Source: Tetrahymena elliotti 4EA
Taxonomy: Eukaryota > Ciliophora > Oligohymenophorea > Hymenostomatida > Tetrahymenidae
Assembly: GCA_000231825.2 (NCBI GenBank)
Contig: JH720296.1
Span: 558,001 to 622,000 of the forward strand
Direction of reading: 5' to 3'
DNA length: 64,000 nt
A program made the translations under genes and the position numbers. Below, piece after piece: positions 38,689 through 50,900 of the stretch (within the stretch, counting starts at the first letter, position 1; each line of letters opens with the position of its first letter). The notes beneath the pieces were generated by a model, which was not told the origin of the DNA, did not search any database, and saw nothing but the letters and a program-made list of their open reading frames with translations.

Positions 38689-40272
38689 TCAAATTTGAAT
38701 ATTTTTTCTGTATTTCTTTTTCAATCTTTCTTTGTGTTTACCTTCAAAGTTATTGTGGTAAAGCACTATCTATAAATCCTCAGTTACATTCACTAAAAAT
38801 TTTTCTAATTATTCAGATTCAGCTTCATTAATATTATTCATGCTAAGATTCAGCATTTTGATTTGAGTGTTCCTGACAATCGCAAATTCTATTTTTTCAT
38901 TTTAAAAAATTATAACATTCCAAATAAAATTCAATTAAACTAATACAGCCATCTGGCAACTGAACAATAGGATCAAGGTGGGGATACATATCTTCTGTGA
39001 TACGTTTTTTATTCTTTGTTGCTTTCTATATAATTTGTTCTTTCTCTTTTTCTTTTTCTCTATAAAACGCCAATTCTTCTTAGTTCAATACTTTTTTCCC
39101 TATAGCATTAAAGATATCCTTTAAATTCTCTAAGTTTTGTATTCCATTCTTCGCTAATCCAATATATTCAAACTTTTAATATTTCTCCATAAGCTACCCT
39201 AGAACCTTTATTCCTTTTTTTTACATAAAAAAATATTTAAAATATTCATACCCACTAAATTTCATTTCCAAATTTTCAAGTAATTTTACAAAATTAACAA
39301 ATAATTAAAAATCTCATTTTTAGTTAATTAAATAAAGTTAATTACCTTCTCCTCTAATGTTATTGTTGTATAATTCAAGATATTTTATTTTTAAATTAGG
39401 GTTTAACTTAAAGTTTTCAACAAGACTGACTAGAATATCATCATTTATTTGGCAAGAGCGCAGCACTAAAAACTCTAAATGAGTTTAACCTCTTTTATTA
39501 AAAGAAAACATTTATTAACGTTAATATAAATAGTTTCTAATAACTGGGCCTTATCTTGGCTAATAAATTAAATACAAATAAACAAAAATCACTCTATGAA
39601 ATTCTATTTAAAAATTTAAAAATGTTAATATTTACAAAGCTGGTATAAATGAATTCATTAAGTCTTATCTGAGAGGATTCCATTCAAAAAATAACTTAGA
39701 TATAGGGCTGGTAGGTTAATTGAGCAATTAAAGAAGTAGGTGGCAAGATTATTAGCTAAAATTGTTGTTACAGAATTTAAGAGCACATAAATTATTAAAA
39801 TTAGGTAGAATTAGCTGAAGTATTCTCAAAGAAAGTTAGTCAACTCTAACATTTTAGAATAGCAAAAATAGATTTTTAGATTCTTAAAGATCGTGACTAG
39901 AGGGAGCGTTATTATTTTAAATTTATATCTATCCAATATCTTCCTAAGAAATTTATCCATTATTTTTATTACCATGATTTTCTTAAAAATAGAGAGGTTC
40001 TTCAGCTAAAACGGGGTGAGGTTTTAGCCCAATTAGCTTATGTATATTATTCAAAGTTTGAAAAAAATCATTTGTTATATAATTAGGTAGATCTTTTGCA
40101 TTCTTTTTAAAAAAATCTTCAAACTAAAGGTTTTAATGCTCATTATATTCCACATACTACCACCATAGTTTATCTTCGTAATCGCTATACAAAGGTACAA
40201 TCGCTTTTTTTTAAATAAAAGAAAATTGCTTCAAGAAATAAAACTATGATTAGAATTTCTAACTAAATCCAT
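38689..40272 (-). CDS. Leucine-rich-repeat (ribonuclease-inhibitor type) protein, 402 aa
   Basis: Five exons by phase-consistent GT-AG joins: 40272-40245, 40203-39636, 39491-39346, 39213-38947 and 38888-38689 (28+568+146+267+200 nt = 403 codons). The joined protein shows LRR units, for example LKFCNNNFSQQSCHLLLQLL, FFEWNPLRQDLMNSFIPAL, LEFLVLRSCQINDDILVSLV, YLELYNNNIRGEGIKVLGQL, YIGLAKNGIQNLENL and MLNLSMNNINEAESEQLEKF, matching the pattern LxxLxLxxNxIxxxG of ribonuclease-inhibitor-like repeats. A charged helix (REKEKEKEQ) interrupts the last repeats. The exon joins restore the repeat consensus, which supports them, and three of the four acceptors end AAAG rather than TAG. Likely a protein-interaction scaffold; LRR proteins of this kind are common in ciliate basal bodies and cilia, but no partner is evident. 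A + strand open frame at 39.7-40.3 kb is its antisense shadow. Confidence 0.75.
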
Positions 40273-40775
40273 TCTCACATAAATTAATTTTATTTGTTAC
40301 CTTTTTGTTTTTACTTATTCATTTTTAAATTTGAAAACCTAATGCTGTATGTATGTAAATTAAAGATTATTTGTAGAAATGATCTCTCTGCAAATCAATT
40401 TTATAATTAATAAATATATAATAAGTAACTGCATATAAACCAATTAATAAAACGTTTGTTTGTTTTAATATTTTTACATAATTATTTTTGTTTGAAAAAA
40501 TAATTTTTTCATTTCAACAATCACGAAAAATATTGATGATATTATTTTGATATAAAGATTTAATTTCCTCTTTTCAAATGATCATTTTATTTTAGTTATG
40601 TTTGGGTAGAATACTTTGACTCAAGTAATTATTAATATAAGACAATTTGGATGTTTTAACAAAAATTTTTTGATCACTTAAGAGTGCTGCTTAGAAAATT
40701 TTTATTTTATTAAAATTAGATAAAAATTTTATTTTAGTGTATCTATATAGAAAAAAAATAGTTAATATTATTTAG
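40273..40775. other. Divergent promoter region
   Basis: About 0.5 kb of A+T-rich DNA between the start of the LRR gene (-) and the start of the B-box-GTPase gene (+). No defined motif seen. Confidence 0.5.
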
Positions 40776-42135
40776 ATGTCAATTGAGAACAAAAAATAAT
40801 AGTGCAACTTGGAAGGGCATGAACATAAATAATTCATAGCTGTTTGCTTAAGCTCCAGTTGTACTTAAAATCAAAAGTTAATTTGTTCTAAGTGCATACT
40901 TTAAGGATTACATTCTACCCATGAGTCAGAAATAGTTTACTTAAGTGAATTCTTAGACTATCAAAAATCTGATGTTTTTGATATCCCAATGTGGAAGAAA
41001 GAAGGAGAGGGTATATTCAATAAAATTTGTGATTGGGTACTTGATGCTAATTAGGAAGAAAGAGAAGAGAAAATAGAAGCAATATTTAGTGCATTTAGAA
41101 AAAATGTTAATATTTTAATCGATGAAGCTGAAAAAAAATATAAAGAAAGATTAGGTAGAGATTCAACAATTTTGTTAGAGCTAACTGAAAAATTTATACA
41201 AGTTAGTCCTATTATAGTTATATCTGATGCAATTAAATAGCTGAGTAATAATGTAATCGATTAGATTGATTTTGAAAAGTTTTTAGATTTAAAAGTTATT
41301 AACTCTTAAGAAAGATAACTTCAAATCTAAGAATTGGAAGAGACATTTAATGATATAGTTAGGATAGAATAAAGCTTAAATTTCAAAGATTTGAGCAAGT
41401 AGCTTGTTCATGAATTACCATAACTTTTAAAAGCTGACAAAAACTTGGAAGTTTTTTCTCCAACATCATCTTCTCCTAGAAGAAAGGCCTCAAACAATCA
41501 AGATTAAGTAAAAGAAACAGGTAATGTTTAAACAAATTTTAAAGTTTGTAAAGAGTTTTATAATAAATAAAAAAGAAAACGATCACCTACCCTTGCTAAA
41601 AAAACAATCTTCTAGCTCTTCTAAAAGAGAGAAAAAGAAAGTTTTATTATTAGGTAAAAGCAATATAGGTAAAAGCACTCTTTTAAATACATTAATTCAT
41701 AGAGAATTTTAACCTGATATATCAGCCCACATTTAAAGGAATATGGTTTATGTATACGATTTAGCTCTTGGCACAAAGAAAATCTTAATAACTTTATAAG
41801 AAATATCAGGAGATGAAGAAATCATAAACTAAAATAAAAATTTACTTAAAAATGTTGATGCAGTTGTATTGTTATACGATTCTAATGATTCTTTATAGGA
41901 GCTTGATAAGTGGTTGAATGTCTTTATCGAATTTGGTTTATAAGCAGACTAACATCAAAATTTCCCTTTTATCCTAACAAAAATAATTAAAAGTGAAGAA
42001 ACTTAACAAGAAATCCTTGAAGATTAAATAAACAATTTCGTTAAAGAACACTCTATTTGTAGATAGCAATAAGTTGATATTTCTAATCTGAACTCAATAA
42101 TAAGTTTATTAGAAAATATTTCACACTTATTTTGA
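40776..42135 (+). CDS. B-box zinc finger, helical region and C-terminal Ras-like GTPase fusion (TRIM23-like layout), 440 aa
   Basis: Exon 1 (40776-41507, 244 codons) begins with a Cys/His cluster at residues 10-49: CNLEGHEH, AVCLSSSC, ICSKC and LHSTH, a B-box-like zinc finger. A helix-rich segment follows (EEREEKIEAIFSAFRKNV, LQIQELEETFNDIVRIEQ) and then a Ser/Pro/Lys linker. Exon 2 (41545-42135) encodes a small GTPase domain: P-loop VLLLGKSNIGKSTLLNTL, DAVVLLYDSND, then FILTKIIK at the guanine-specificity position. G3 (usually DxxG) is degenerate (QEISGDEE) and G4 TKxD reads TKII, so nucleotide specificity or hydrolysis may be altered. The halves lie in different frames; a 37-nt phase-0 intron (41508-41544, GTAAAA...TTAAAG) joins them exactly. 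Human TRIM23 combines B-boxes, coiled coil and an ARF domain in the same order. If the intron is wrong, the GTPase would be a separate gene starting at ATG 41524 that overlaps a longer first ORF. Confidence 0.68.
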
Positions 42136-42579
42136 CTAAATTCTAATAAATATTGAAATTTAATATGTTTTATTTAAGATAAATTTAGATTTAATTTTAT
42201 TATTTATTAGTTTAAGGAAATTCTCTCTTTGTAATTTTAGAAGTATTTTCAATGAATTAAAATTTTAAAAAGCATTGTTTTCATCATGAAAAAGATTTGC
42301 TTTATTTATTTTAATAAGTAATTTAGTATTACTAAAAATTCAGTAAGATATTTTTTGTTTTAAGAAAATTATCTGTTAATGTGTTTTTTAGTATAATTTT
42401 ATAAATCAATTAATAGTCAGATAAAAAAAATAGTAGTTAAAAATTGAAGTTATTTCTAAATTTGGTTTAATCTGAGATTTGAATAGTAAAAAACATATAA
42501 TAATTAATATTTGAGAAAATAACAGCATAGAAGCATAGAGCTTTTATTTTTATCATATTTTTAAAAAAATTCCAATTAT
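42136..42579. other. Spacer between convergent genes
   Basis: A+T-rich 3' flanks of the GTPase gene (+) and the WD-repeat gene (-). No feature seen. Confidence 0.5.
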
Positions 42580-44148
42580 TCAATCTAAATTTTAAGATTA
42601 AATTTTTAATTGTTAAATTTAATTATTATTAGGGTTAGTTAGCAAGAATATTCTCAAGTTATTGTGAAAAACATCTATAAATGGTGAAGAGCCAACAGTA
42701 AAATAAAGCTATTTTAATTAATTAAGATTAATAAATTTTCTCAATTTTAAGAATCAATGTTTTTTTTACATTAGATGTTTCTATTTCTGTATTAGTAGAG
42801 GCATATTCATAGTAAATTGAAAGATTAGCACTGTTAGAGGTAGAAACAGATTTAATTTTTTATCCATTATTAATATTATAGTAACTGATATATTTGCTAT
42901 CTCCTCCAACTAAAATTCTCTTTACAAATTAAAAAATTATTAAAATTAAAAATAAATTTAAATTAAAAATTAACCATTTCATCAACAGCTTTGATATAAT
43001 ATACATCTTTTTATGTATTTATCACATATTTAAGATTTCCTGTTTAGATATCCCATGCAGTTATGAATCCATTATGACCACAAAACTATTTTAAAAAAAT
43101 TAAATTAATACTTTCTTTGTTTGTTTGACTTAAGAGTATTGTTTACTAGGGTGTTATAAAATATTTCTGTCGAGTAGATAGACTCAAAAAAGCAATTCTA
43201 TTCATGCTTAAATGTTCTCTAATATTCTAAATTATCATTTTCTTAAATTTTCCATAATTGTATCACACCTATTTATGATCCTACTATTAATTGACCATCT
43301 TTAGCTAAAATAATTGAAGAAATAGGATTTTGTTTTAAATTAATCAAGGGATTCAAATTTCTTGATGTTGACTCTTTTACTGCTTCATTTAAATATTAAG
43401 CTGTATTGACTTCATTTTTTTACTTTTCAGTTATTTTATCAAATATGATAATTTAACCACTCTCAGTAGCAACATAAATATTCTTATTAAAGATAAATAA
43501 TAATCAATAAAAAATAATTTAATTAAAAAATTACATCATTTTTACATATAAAAGCCTTTATCTATTAATCTTCACTCTATAATTTATATAATTTAGAGAA
43601 ATTTAATCTATTTTACTTATATTTTTAACAATTTTTATAATTTTACTATTCTATATCTCTTCATCTCTTCTGAATATACATTAGAATTTAATAAACTTCT
43701 AGGAACGCTTTGATTCAGTGAAGCAGAAATTGTGTTGTTTAAAAATTATGCAGATAAGAGTTTTACAGATTCGCGATCAGCTAGTACAAGTTCTCCTGAT
43801 GGTAAAATTTTCATATCTAAAATTGGGTACTTGGTAATTTCAAAAAAGCAAGTTTATCTGTAAATAGTCCTTTAATTGTTAAGTTAAATGCTAAATATAA
43901 AATATTGTCCTATTACTAAAATTACTCTTCTTAATTAGCACTGAGTTGATGACCTTTCTATATTTTTATAATATTTTTGTTTATCATAATCATTAATATT
44001 AATGCTAATAAAATAGACTTTTTCATCTAAATAAAATATTATTTACCAACAACTATTTGATGGGAAATATGTGAATAAAGCCATAGAAATCCCCTGCTAA
44101 TAAATAGTTCTTATCTTAAGTTAGAACAACTGAGCTAAAACCTATCAT
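42580..44148 (-). CDS. WD-repeat/beta-propeller protein, eight exons, 383 aa or longer
   Basis: Exons: 44148-44047, 43957-43926, 43857-43647, 43615-43535, 43482-43147, 43085-42975, 42919-42770 and 42708-42580 (1152 nt = 384 codons). Propeller blades are clear: LAGDFYGFIHIF, PILDMKILPSGELVLADRES, NIYVATESGQIIIFDK, SIILAKDGQLIVGSQIGVIQ with the W of LWKI, FCGHNGFITAWDIQTGN, and RILVGGDSKYISYYNINNGQ. Each has the usual small-polar then hydrophobic pattern, and FITAWD and VIQLW supply the WD-type tryptophans. Introns run from 31 to 89 nt; the 31-nt one (43616-43646) is the least secure. Without the last intron (42709-42769) the frame would run on through A+T-rich DNA to 42284. The model starts directly on a strand, so a further 5' exon above 44148 is likely. 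Role unknown; scaffold function expected. Confidence 0.7.
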
Positions 44149-45830
44149 AAGTTGGCTACTGACTTTTTCAAATTAAAAATTGTAAGTAAATTATTGAATT
44201 TAGTATCTTATAGATATTATTAATAAATATTAATTGTCTAGATATGAGATTAAAATTTAGCTATCTTTGATTTATAAATTCAAGTAAAATGCTTTATAAA
44301 TAAAGTAAAATTATTTATTTATTTCTTTCTTTTTAATGAAGATTAAAATAAATTATTTTGTATGAGGAAAATATTTTCAGTTATTTTTTACAATTCATTA
44401 ATTAAATGAAATCACATGGGACAAACATTAATTCTTCTTTTAAAAATTTATTAAAATAATTATGCTTTGAAAGAAATGAGAAACAGTGTAAACAAATTGA
44501 TTTATTTTTTTGAAGATTTTATTTTTACAATCACCATAACATCTAAAATGTCATTTTATTCCTCATATATCAGCTATTAAGTAAATGAATTTAATGGTTT
44601 ATTAAATTTCAAGTAACTTTAGATAACTGTATAATAAAGTTTAACAAACTTGGTAATGATGAATAAATGTAAATGAAAAAATAATATTTAAACATAAAAT
44701 TTTCTTAAAATTAAAAAATAAATTTTGATAGTTATTAATTAAATATTCTATTAACAGAACTTTTTTAAAATTCAGTTTAAATTGTTTTGTGACTGATATT
44801 TAAGTAATTTGAAATAAAAAATTATATCTCTAACTAACTAATTTAATTTGATTGCTTATAAAATGAGTTTAATTTGGATATTTAAAAAAATTGCTAATAA
44901 TTTTTACTTGCTTCACTGCAGATAATATTAAAAATATTTAGTAAATAAAATTCAGAAATTTAGTTTAAATCTTTTTTATTTACAAGACTGAGTCTTAAAT
45001 TAAATTTTTTGATACTATTGACAAGTGAGAAAATGTAATTTTTATAATCAAAAACTGATAAATATTTACATCTCCTGAATAAATTAATTTTAAAATAATT
45101 TGAACTAACTAAAGATCATGATTGTGATTGCTTAATCGCACAAATTTTAATATTTATAGTATAGGAAGAAATACACTCAATACAGATATTACTATTTAAT
45201 AATAAATAATTTGGAATTTAGAAAAGTTTTTGATGATTTTTTAGATATATTTCAGTTATGACAGTCATTATTATTATTGTTTTATATATTTATTGTCAAA
45301 CATACATATTGTTTGAATTTAGCCACCTTTATTGATAGTATATCATAAGAAAAATAGATCTTAATATCTATCTTCAAAAGATAAACTTATGAGATTTAGA
45401 AGATTTTTTGCTTAAATCTACTCTTACTTTGAATGCTTTTGCTTATTTTAGGATAATATAATACTAAACTCTATGTAATTAGCTAATTTATTTTGTAGAC
45501 TTATGTGTATTAGCTAGTTTGAGATGTTAATTAGAGTTATCTTATTTAGTTTCTTTTTTGTTAGTTATTTGAAATAAATATTTATTTATTTGTTTATCTA
45601 AACGATTAATTTTTTATAGTTATTTAAATAGTTAATAATTTAAAATTATTTTTACAAGTATTATTATGTTTTTCATTATTTAGTGGTCTTTTAAAAATCC
45701 ATAGATGATATTGATAACTTTCACTCATTATAAATTTGCAAAATCTGTGTGTTTTGAGGGTGCTTCTAGCTACATTAGAAACCATTAAAATTTGCTAAAG
45801 AAATATTTGTTAGCTTGATAAATTTTGTTA
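44149..45830. other. 1.7-kb spacer
   Basis: A+T-rich DNA between the 5' end of the WD-repeat gene and the 3' end of the small gene at 45831 (both -). The last few hundred bases are less A+T-rich and probably form the 3' UTR of the small gene. A missing first exon of the WD-repeat gene may lie just above 44148. Confidence 0.45.
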
Positions 45831-46166
45831 TCATGCAGAACAGGAAATAAGAAAGCTTGATTAAAATATATTGCAACGACAAGCACTCTTTTCAAAATCG
45901 TTTGATTGCATGTTATATTCCTTAAGGTTTTCAACCATTTATATTTCTACTTCTTCCTTCCATTGAAGTTTTTTCTTTTACTTAGATCCTTTTAATTAAT
46001 TTGGTTAAGTTAAATTACTCTTTTTTTATACGGCAGATTAGTTATTATTGTTTTAGGATTCTTTGATACCGTTGCTATTATTGATGTTGTTATTGTTATT
46101 ACTGTTGTTGTTAATTTTATTATTTTCTTCCATTTTAATCTATTCACTATCCAGTTCTTTCTCCAT
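45831..46166 (-). CDS. Small Asn-rich protein, candidate protein phosphatase 1 inhibitor-3 (PPP1R11/YPI1) homologue
   Basis: Single-exon frame of 111 aa from ATG 46166 to TGA 45831. The N-terminal third is Asn-rich (KINNNSNNNNNINNSNG) and the middle is basic. KKKLQWKEEVEIQMVEN follows and the C-terminus has KSACRCNIFQSSF. In inhibitor-3 family proteins a [RK]-V-x-[FW] PP1-docking motif (KVEW-like) followed by V-x-N-E is succeeded by a Lys/Ser-Cys-Cys-[IL]-[FY] segment. Here KLQW fits the docking motif and CRCNIF the cysteine segment, but the distance between them is longer than in the human protein. If correct it would bind and restrain PP1 catalytic subunits. Length agrees with the family (about 110-160 aa). 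The homology is suggestive only. Confidence 0.5.
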
Positions 46167-47948
46167 TATAGAATAATAATTATGCTAAGTGTTTCAATAG
46201 TTTATAATTTAAAATTTACCAAAAATGTTTTAAAAGGAGATTTTGAACTGTCCTCAATTGAATTTAAATTACTCTTTACTTAATATTTTATTGCTTTAAA
46301 TGCGCTATTTAGTATTAAAATGAATCCTTCTACTTCTTCCCTTCTTTTTATAAGTTCTTCAAATAAATTTTGTATTTGTTTGTTTGTTTATTTATTGGAG
46401 TTATTATTTGATTAATTTATAAATAAATATACCTTTAATACCTAAGCTAACTAAGGAAATCAAATTAATTAAAATATACATGAAAGTTTATTAATCATTA
46501 TTCTTTATTTTTTTTTAAAACTTAAATAAAACAATTCTTCATAACTCCTTTATCATCTGGAACAATTTCTTTATCAGTCGTTCATTCATTTTTTAATCTT
46601 AAAATCTTCCAACTTTCAAAATATATGGATCATTAGACTAATTATTATAAGAATTAACATCTATATCCATAAATACTCCTCTTTATTTAACACAAATGTC
46701 ACTTTTATATTATCTTCAATTAACATCCTCTCACCAAATATTTTTTTCAGTAAGTTTTTCTCTTCATTTTAATTAGATTTTTACTTAATTAATTTTTACA
46801 AGTATTCACTAAAAAAGCTGATTATTTCACTGTTGGTTGAGTGGTTTTAACTTTTAAAAAAAGTTTATTTCATTTAGTTTTATTTTCGTTCAATTAATAG
46901 TAATTTGTCAAATTATTTAAAAAGTAATTTAGTATAAAAGCAATAAAATAAATCATTCTTCTAATCATCCATAACTAATTTTTTAAATCAAAAATTAAAT
47001 TTTATAAAAGTTAATCTATCACCTCAATTGATTTTTATATTTTTATCATAAATTTACAATCTTTATTTTGAAGTTATACTTATATTTTGATCAAAAATTA
47101 TTTGAATCCTTTTAAAACATTTGCATAAAATTATTTATTTTTAAGAAATAATCAAAAATAATAGATATTCAAATTTTAACTTACTTCCTATTATAATTAT
47201 TATATTTTTTTTTTTTTGTTTTTAACTAAACTTTAAATATTTGAGATAAATTAAATAAAAACGAAAATAAATTTTAAAAGCTTATTTGTAGCACTTTAAA
47301 AATAAAAATCAAAATAATTATTTTTATATTTCTAAGAAAACTAATTAAATATTGAATGAAATAATTTTCTTTATCTAAGATACTCCAAAAAGCTTCTTCA
47401 TATCTTTAATATTTTAACAAAAACTATTAAATTTTGAAAACTGAGAGATTACCATAACAAAATAAGAATCAATCCTAAAAAAAACAATATTCTTGATTAA
47501 AATATGAGTTAATATTAATAATTTAGATATTTTATTATTTTGAGGAATATATTATTTAGGTTGAAATTTAAAATAATAACAATAAAAATTTTGATCATAA
47601 ATAAATAACTTATCTTCAAAATATTAGACTAAATATCAAAAATTTTAATAATCTTTTTAATAAAGCAAAAAAGTTTATTAAAATAAAATGTAAAATATTT
47701 ACATAAAAAATAAAAGATTCTGCCAAAAATAATTTTTAGATAATAAAATTTTTTAACAAACAAATTACTGATTACAAAAGCTGAAGGAATTTATCATTTA
47801 ACATCAAAAAATTAGTTACAAATGAATAAACTTTTATTTTATTTATTTATTAATTGATTTAAAAGAGATAAATTAATTAATTGATCAGTTTTCAAATTTA
47901 AACAATATTTTAGTATATTTTTTACTCTGAATTTGTGTTAATATTCAC
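46167..47948. other. 1.8-kb spacer with a possible gene remnant
   Basis: Mostly A+T-rich. On the - strand, 46770-46495 carries coding-like segments in three different frames (KKIFGERMLIEDNIKVTF, VNSYNNQSNDPYILKVGRF, EIVPDDKGVMKNCFIQVL), which could be a frameshifted remnant or an unresolved multi-exon gene. No complete gene was supported. The rest shows nothing. Confidence 0.4.
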
Positions 47949-50900
47949 TCATTCTTTCTTTTTAGAATTTTTTTAGTTTGCCAATTTATTAGAATTTGCA
48001 ATTATTTCTTTTAGTGGGTGATATTAATTAGGAGCAACATTATTTAATGTTTAATAACTATATGTTGAATAATTAAATTTATTTAAATTGACCATAAATT
48101 GCCATAAGTTTTCTTCATCACTGTGTCCTTAGATTGGAAATTTTTCTCTCTTTCTGCTTTACTTTTAAGCATCTCCTTGATTATTATCTTATTATGGGTC
48201 TCTTGTGTCTTCTTTGCAGTCATTTTAATTTGTATTATAAATTTCTTTTTACTAGGTATTATCTTCGTTTCCATACTTAGAGGGAGATAATTAATTTTAT
48301 TGTTAAGAAATATCTTTTTTTTATGAAACAATACTGCTATTTTGCATATGATTTCCAACTTTACTATTTGATTAATCTTATATTAAACGCTCACTTTACT
48401 GGTAATTATTTTAGATAGAATGCTAAAGAGAAACAATAGAGGAATTTCTCTTATTTAATTTATTGTTTGAATTTGCTATTTAAGAGGATTGCATTTAACT
48501 TTATTATTATTTTTGCTGTAGTTGATTGGATGATCCTCCTGGGCGTGGAAAAATTTAGTCTATAGTTAATTTAAATGTGTCATCGAGTAAACGAGGCATC
48601 AATTGGTGTAAATATTTATTTGATTCCTCTATGCATGGATTTGTATTAACTTCAATCAGCCACACTTTATAGTCTTCATCGATAAAAAAATCAAATCCAT
48701 ACATTTCAAAACAGTACTTTCTATCTTGAGAATTCAATTTTTTCTTTGCACTAGCTAGAGTTATAAGACATATTTCTCTTATAGTTGGAACGATTTTACC
48801 AAAAAGATCTAAACCCTCATATGTCCCTGCTGACTAGATATATTGATCAAATTATTCCAATGATAAAATATTTCCATCTTCAAACTCTCCATAATTTTTA
48901 GCATACTTTTATACCGCATTATTGGTGAGATGAATAAACTAATTATCTAAATCATCCATTCTGTATATTTCACTTGCTGTACGAATATACCCACACTTAT
49001 AAAAATAGCTGTCCATAGTATGCGTTACTAAAACAAACATTCTCATATCGAATTTTCTACCCTTGATCAGCATAGGTTTTTCAATATATTTTTGAATTAC
49101 AAATGTCTAGCTTTTTAAAATTTACCAGCTTTTCACTTGTTGCTACTTTTAATCTTTTTCTTTACTTTTAGCACCATTTAGGGTAGCTATCTCCTTTTAT
49201 ATTTAATTTAAGTCTTTCAGATTGCTACTTACTTAGTCTATGCTGCTGATCATTCCATTTTAATTTGATTATTAAGTAGAACCTGATAGTACCATTTAGC
49301 ATGAATTTTCTGAATATTGATTTTAAGTAATGGATTCTTTCTCATGAGATGGTGATTAAATTTATTTATTTTGATCACTAGAGAGTTGCTGATTTTCTTC
49401 TGCTAAAATTAGATTTTTATCAAGTGTACCATCTGAATAAATTTTGATTTGTTTCTCTAGCTATTCAAATGAAGAAAAGAGTTCAATGCCTCTTCCTCTA
49501 TTATATATGGTAGTTTTCAAGAGCCAGATATATTAGCAATAATCTTTATTTACAAAGGAAGGGAACAAAATAGGTTTGGAATAACTGTTAGATTTTATTT
49601 TTTTATAGTTTGCATTTACTGATTAAAATATTTATCTAATATTTTTTTTGAATTCTGAGATCATTTTTTTACTATTTTCAATATATTCTAATTTTGGATG
49701 GTGTTTACAAAAGAAGTTAGCAAATTTTGTTATTTATAGCTCACAAGAATCATCGTTGAGGTCAATTATAAATGTGCAAGGGGTTATACTAAAAAGAGTG
49801 ATTTTATTTGTCTCACAAAATAGTTTTAGGTTTTTAACTAAATTATCTTTTTAGCTTATTTCTCTGTGTTCTTCGAAATGATTTACACACTATTTTGCTC
49901 CATTATTTGAATTTAATTTCTCATACTTTATTCCTTAAATACCTTATGACCATCTAAAATTATATCCTCCTTATTAAGTCTCGCTATTGTACTCACACCA
50001 CCATTCTCTAGATTTTAGAATTCTTTTCACAAGCTCAGCATTATTTCCATATCCAACATAATAGCGATAAAATTATGCTTGATTTTGGCTAGCTAAGATT
50101 ATATTATTATTTCCGATAATGCTATTTGCACCTCCAATATTTTGTAATCCCTTTAAATCAATAAGCTATTATGATCCATTTATGCTGCCTATCTAACCAA
50201 AAAACTATGGAGGGTTTGATTACTGAAATTCTTATTATCCTAACTACATCTGTAATTTCTTTTATTGTAGTTCCAAATATCTGATTTTGTAAGGATTCAG
50301 CCTTAGTAATTATCTTTTTTATTGATCTGATTAGCTTTGATTGTTGATAGCTAATTCAAATATTTATTCATTATTTGCTAATTATAATTGACTACTATTT
50401 TGAATAGATAAATTGTTGTTCATACCATTAACAGAATTTATAAATACTGGAGCAGATTCTGAACTCGCTAGTTCAAAGTTATTCTGAACAGAGATAGGCT
50501 GAAAATCTTACACATATTTTTATTTAGATGGAGATTAAGTTTAAGATAAATGAGTGCATTATCCAGTAATTATGTTAGACACTTAATTCTATTAAGCTAG
50601 TTCACTTTCATCTGATAGAAGGTATAAAGGCTTTTATAAATTGCGCTTTCTTTAAATCTATTATTCAGAAGTAGCATATAATCGCTTTTAAGCTTGGGAG
50701 GAAGAAGGTGTCAATATTTTATTTCTCTACTAGTTTTCAAATTACAAAGAAAATTAATTTGTTTTGTTTTGATCCTTTCCTGAATTAACACTGTTAATAG
50801 CATCTATAATATATTGTTTGTACTACTACTCATCTTTTTAATAAATTTTAAATGAACCAGAGCCCCCATAGCTAGATTAAAAATGCTGCTAAAGAGGTTC

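Noticed and set aside
39680..40320. + strand open frame with a transposase-like look (basic, Tyr-rich)
   Set aside because: It is antisense to exons of the LRR gene, whose joined exons restore the repeat consensus.
41524..41712. Independent start (ATG 41524) for a stand-alone GTPase gene
   Set aside because: The upstream frame stays open into this region and a legal phase-0 intron joins both; a separate gene would require a long overlap. Kept as an alternative in the feature entry.
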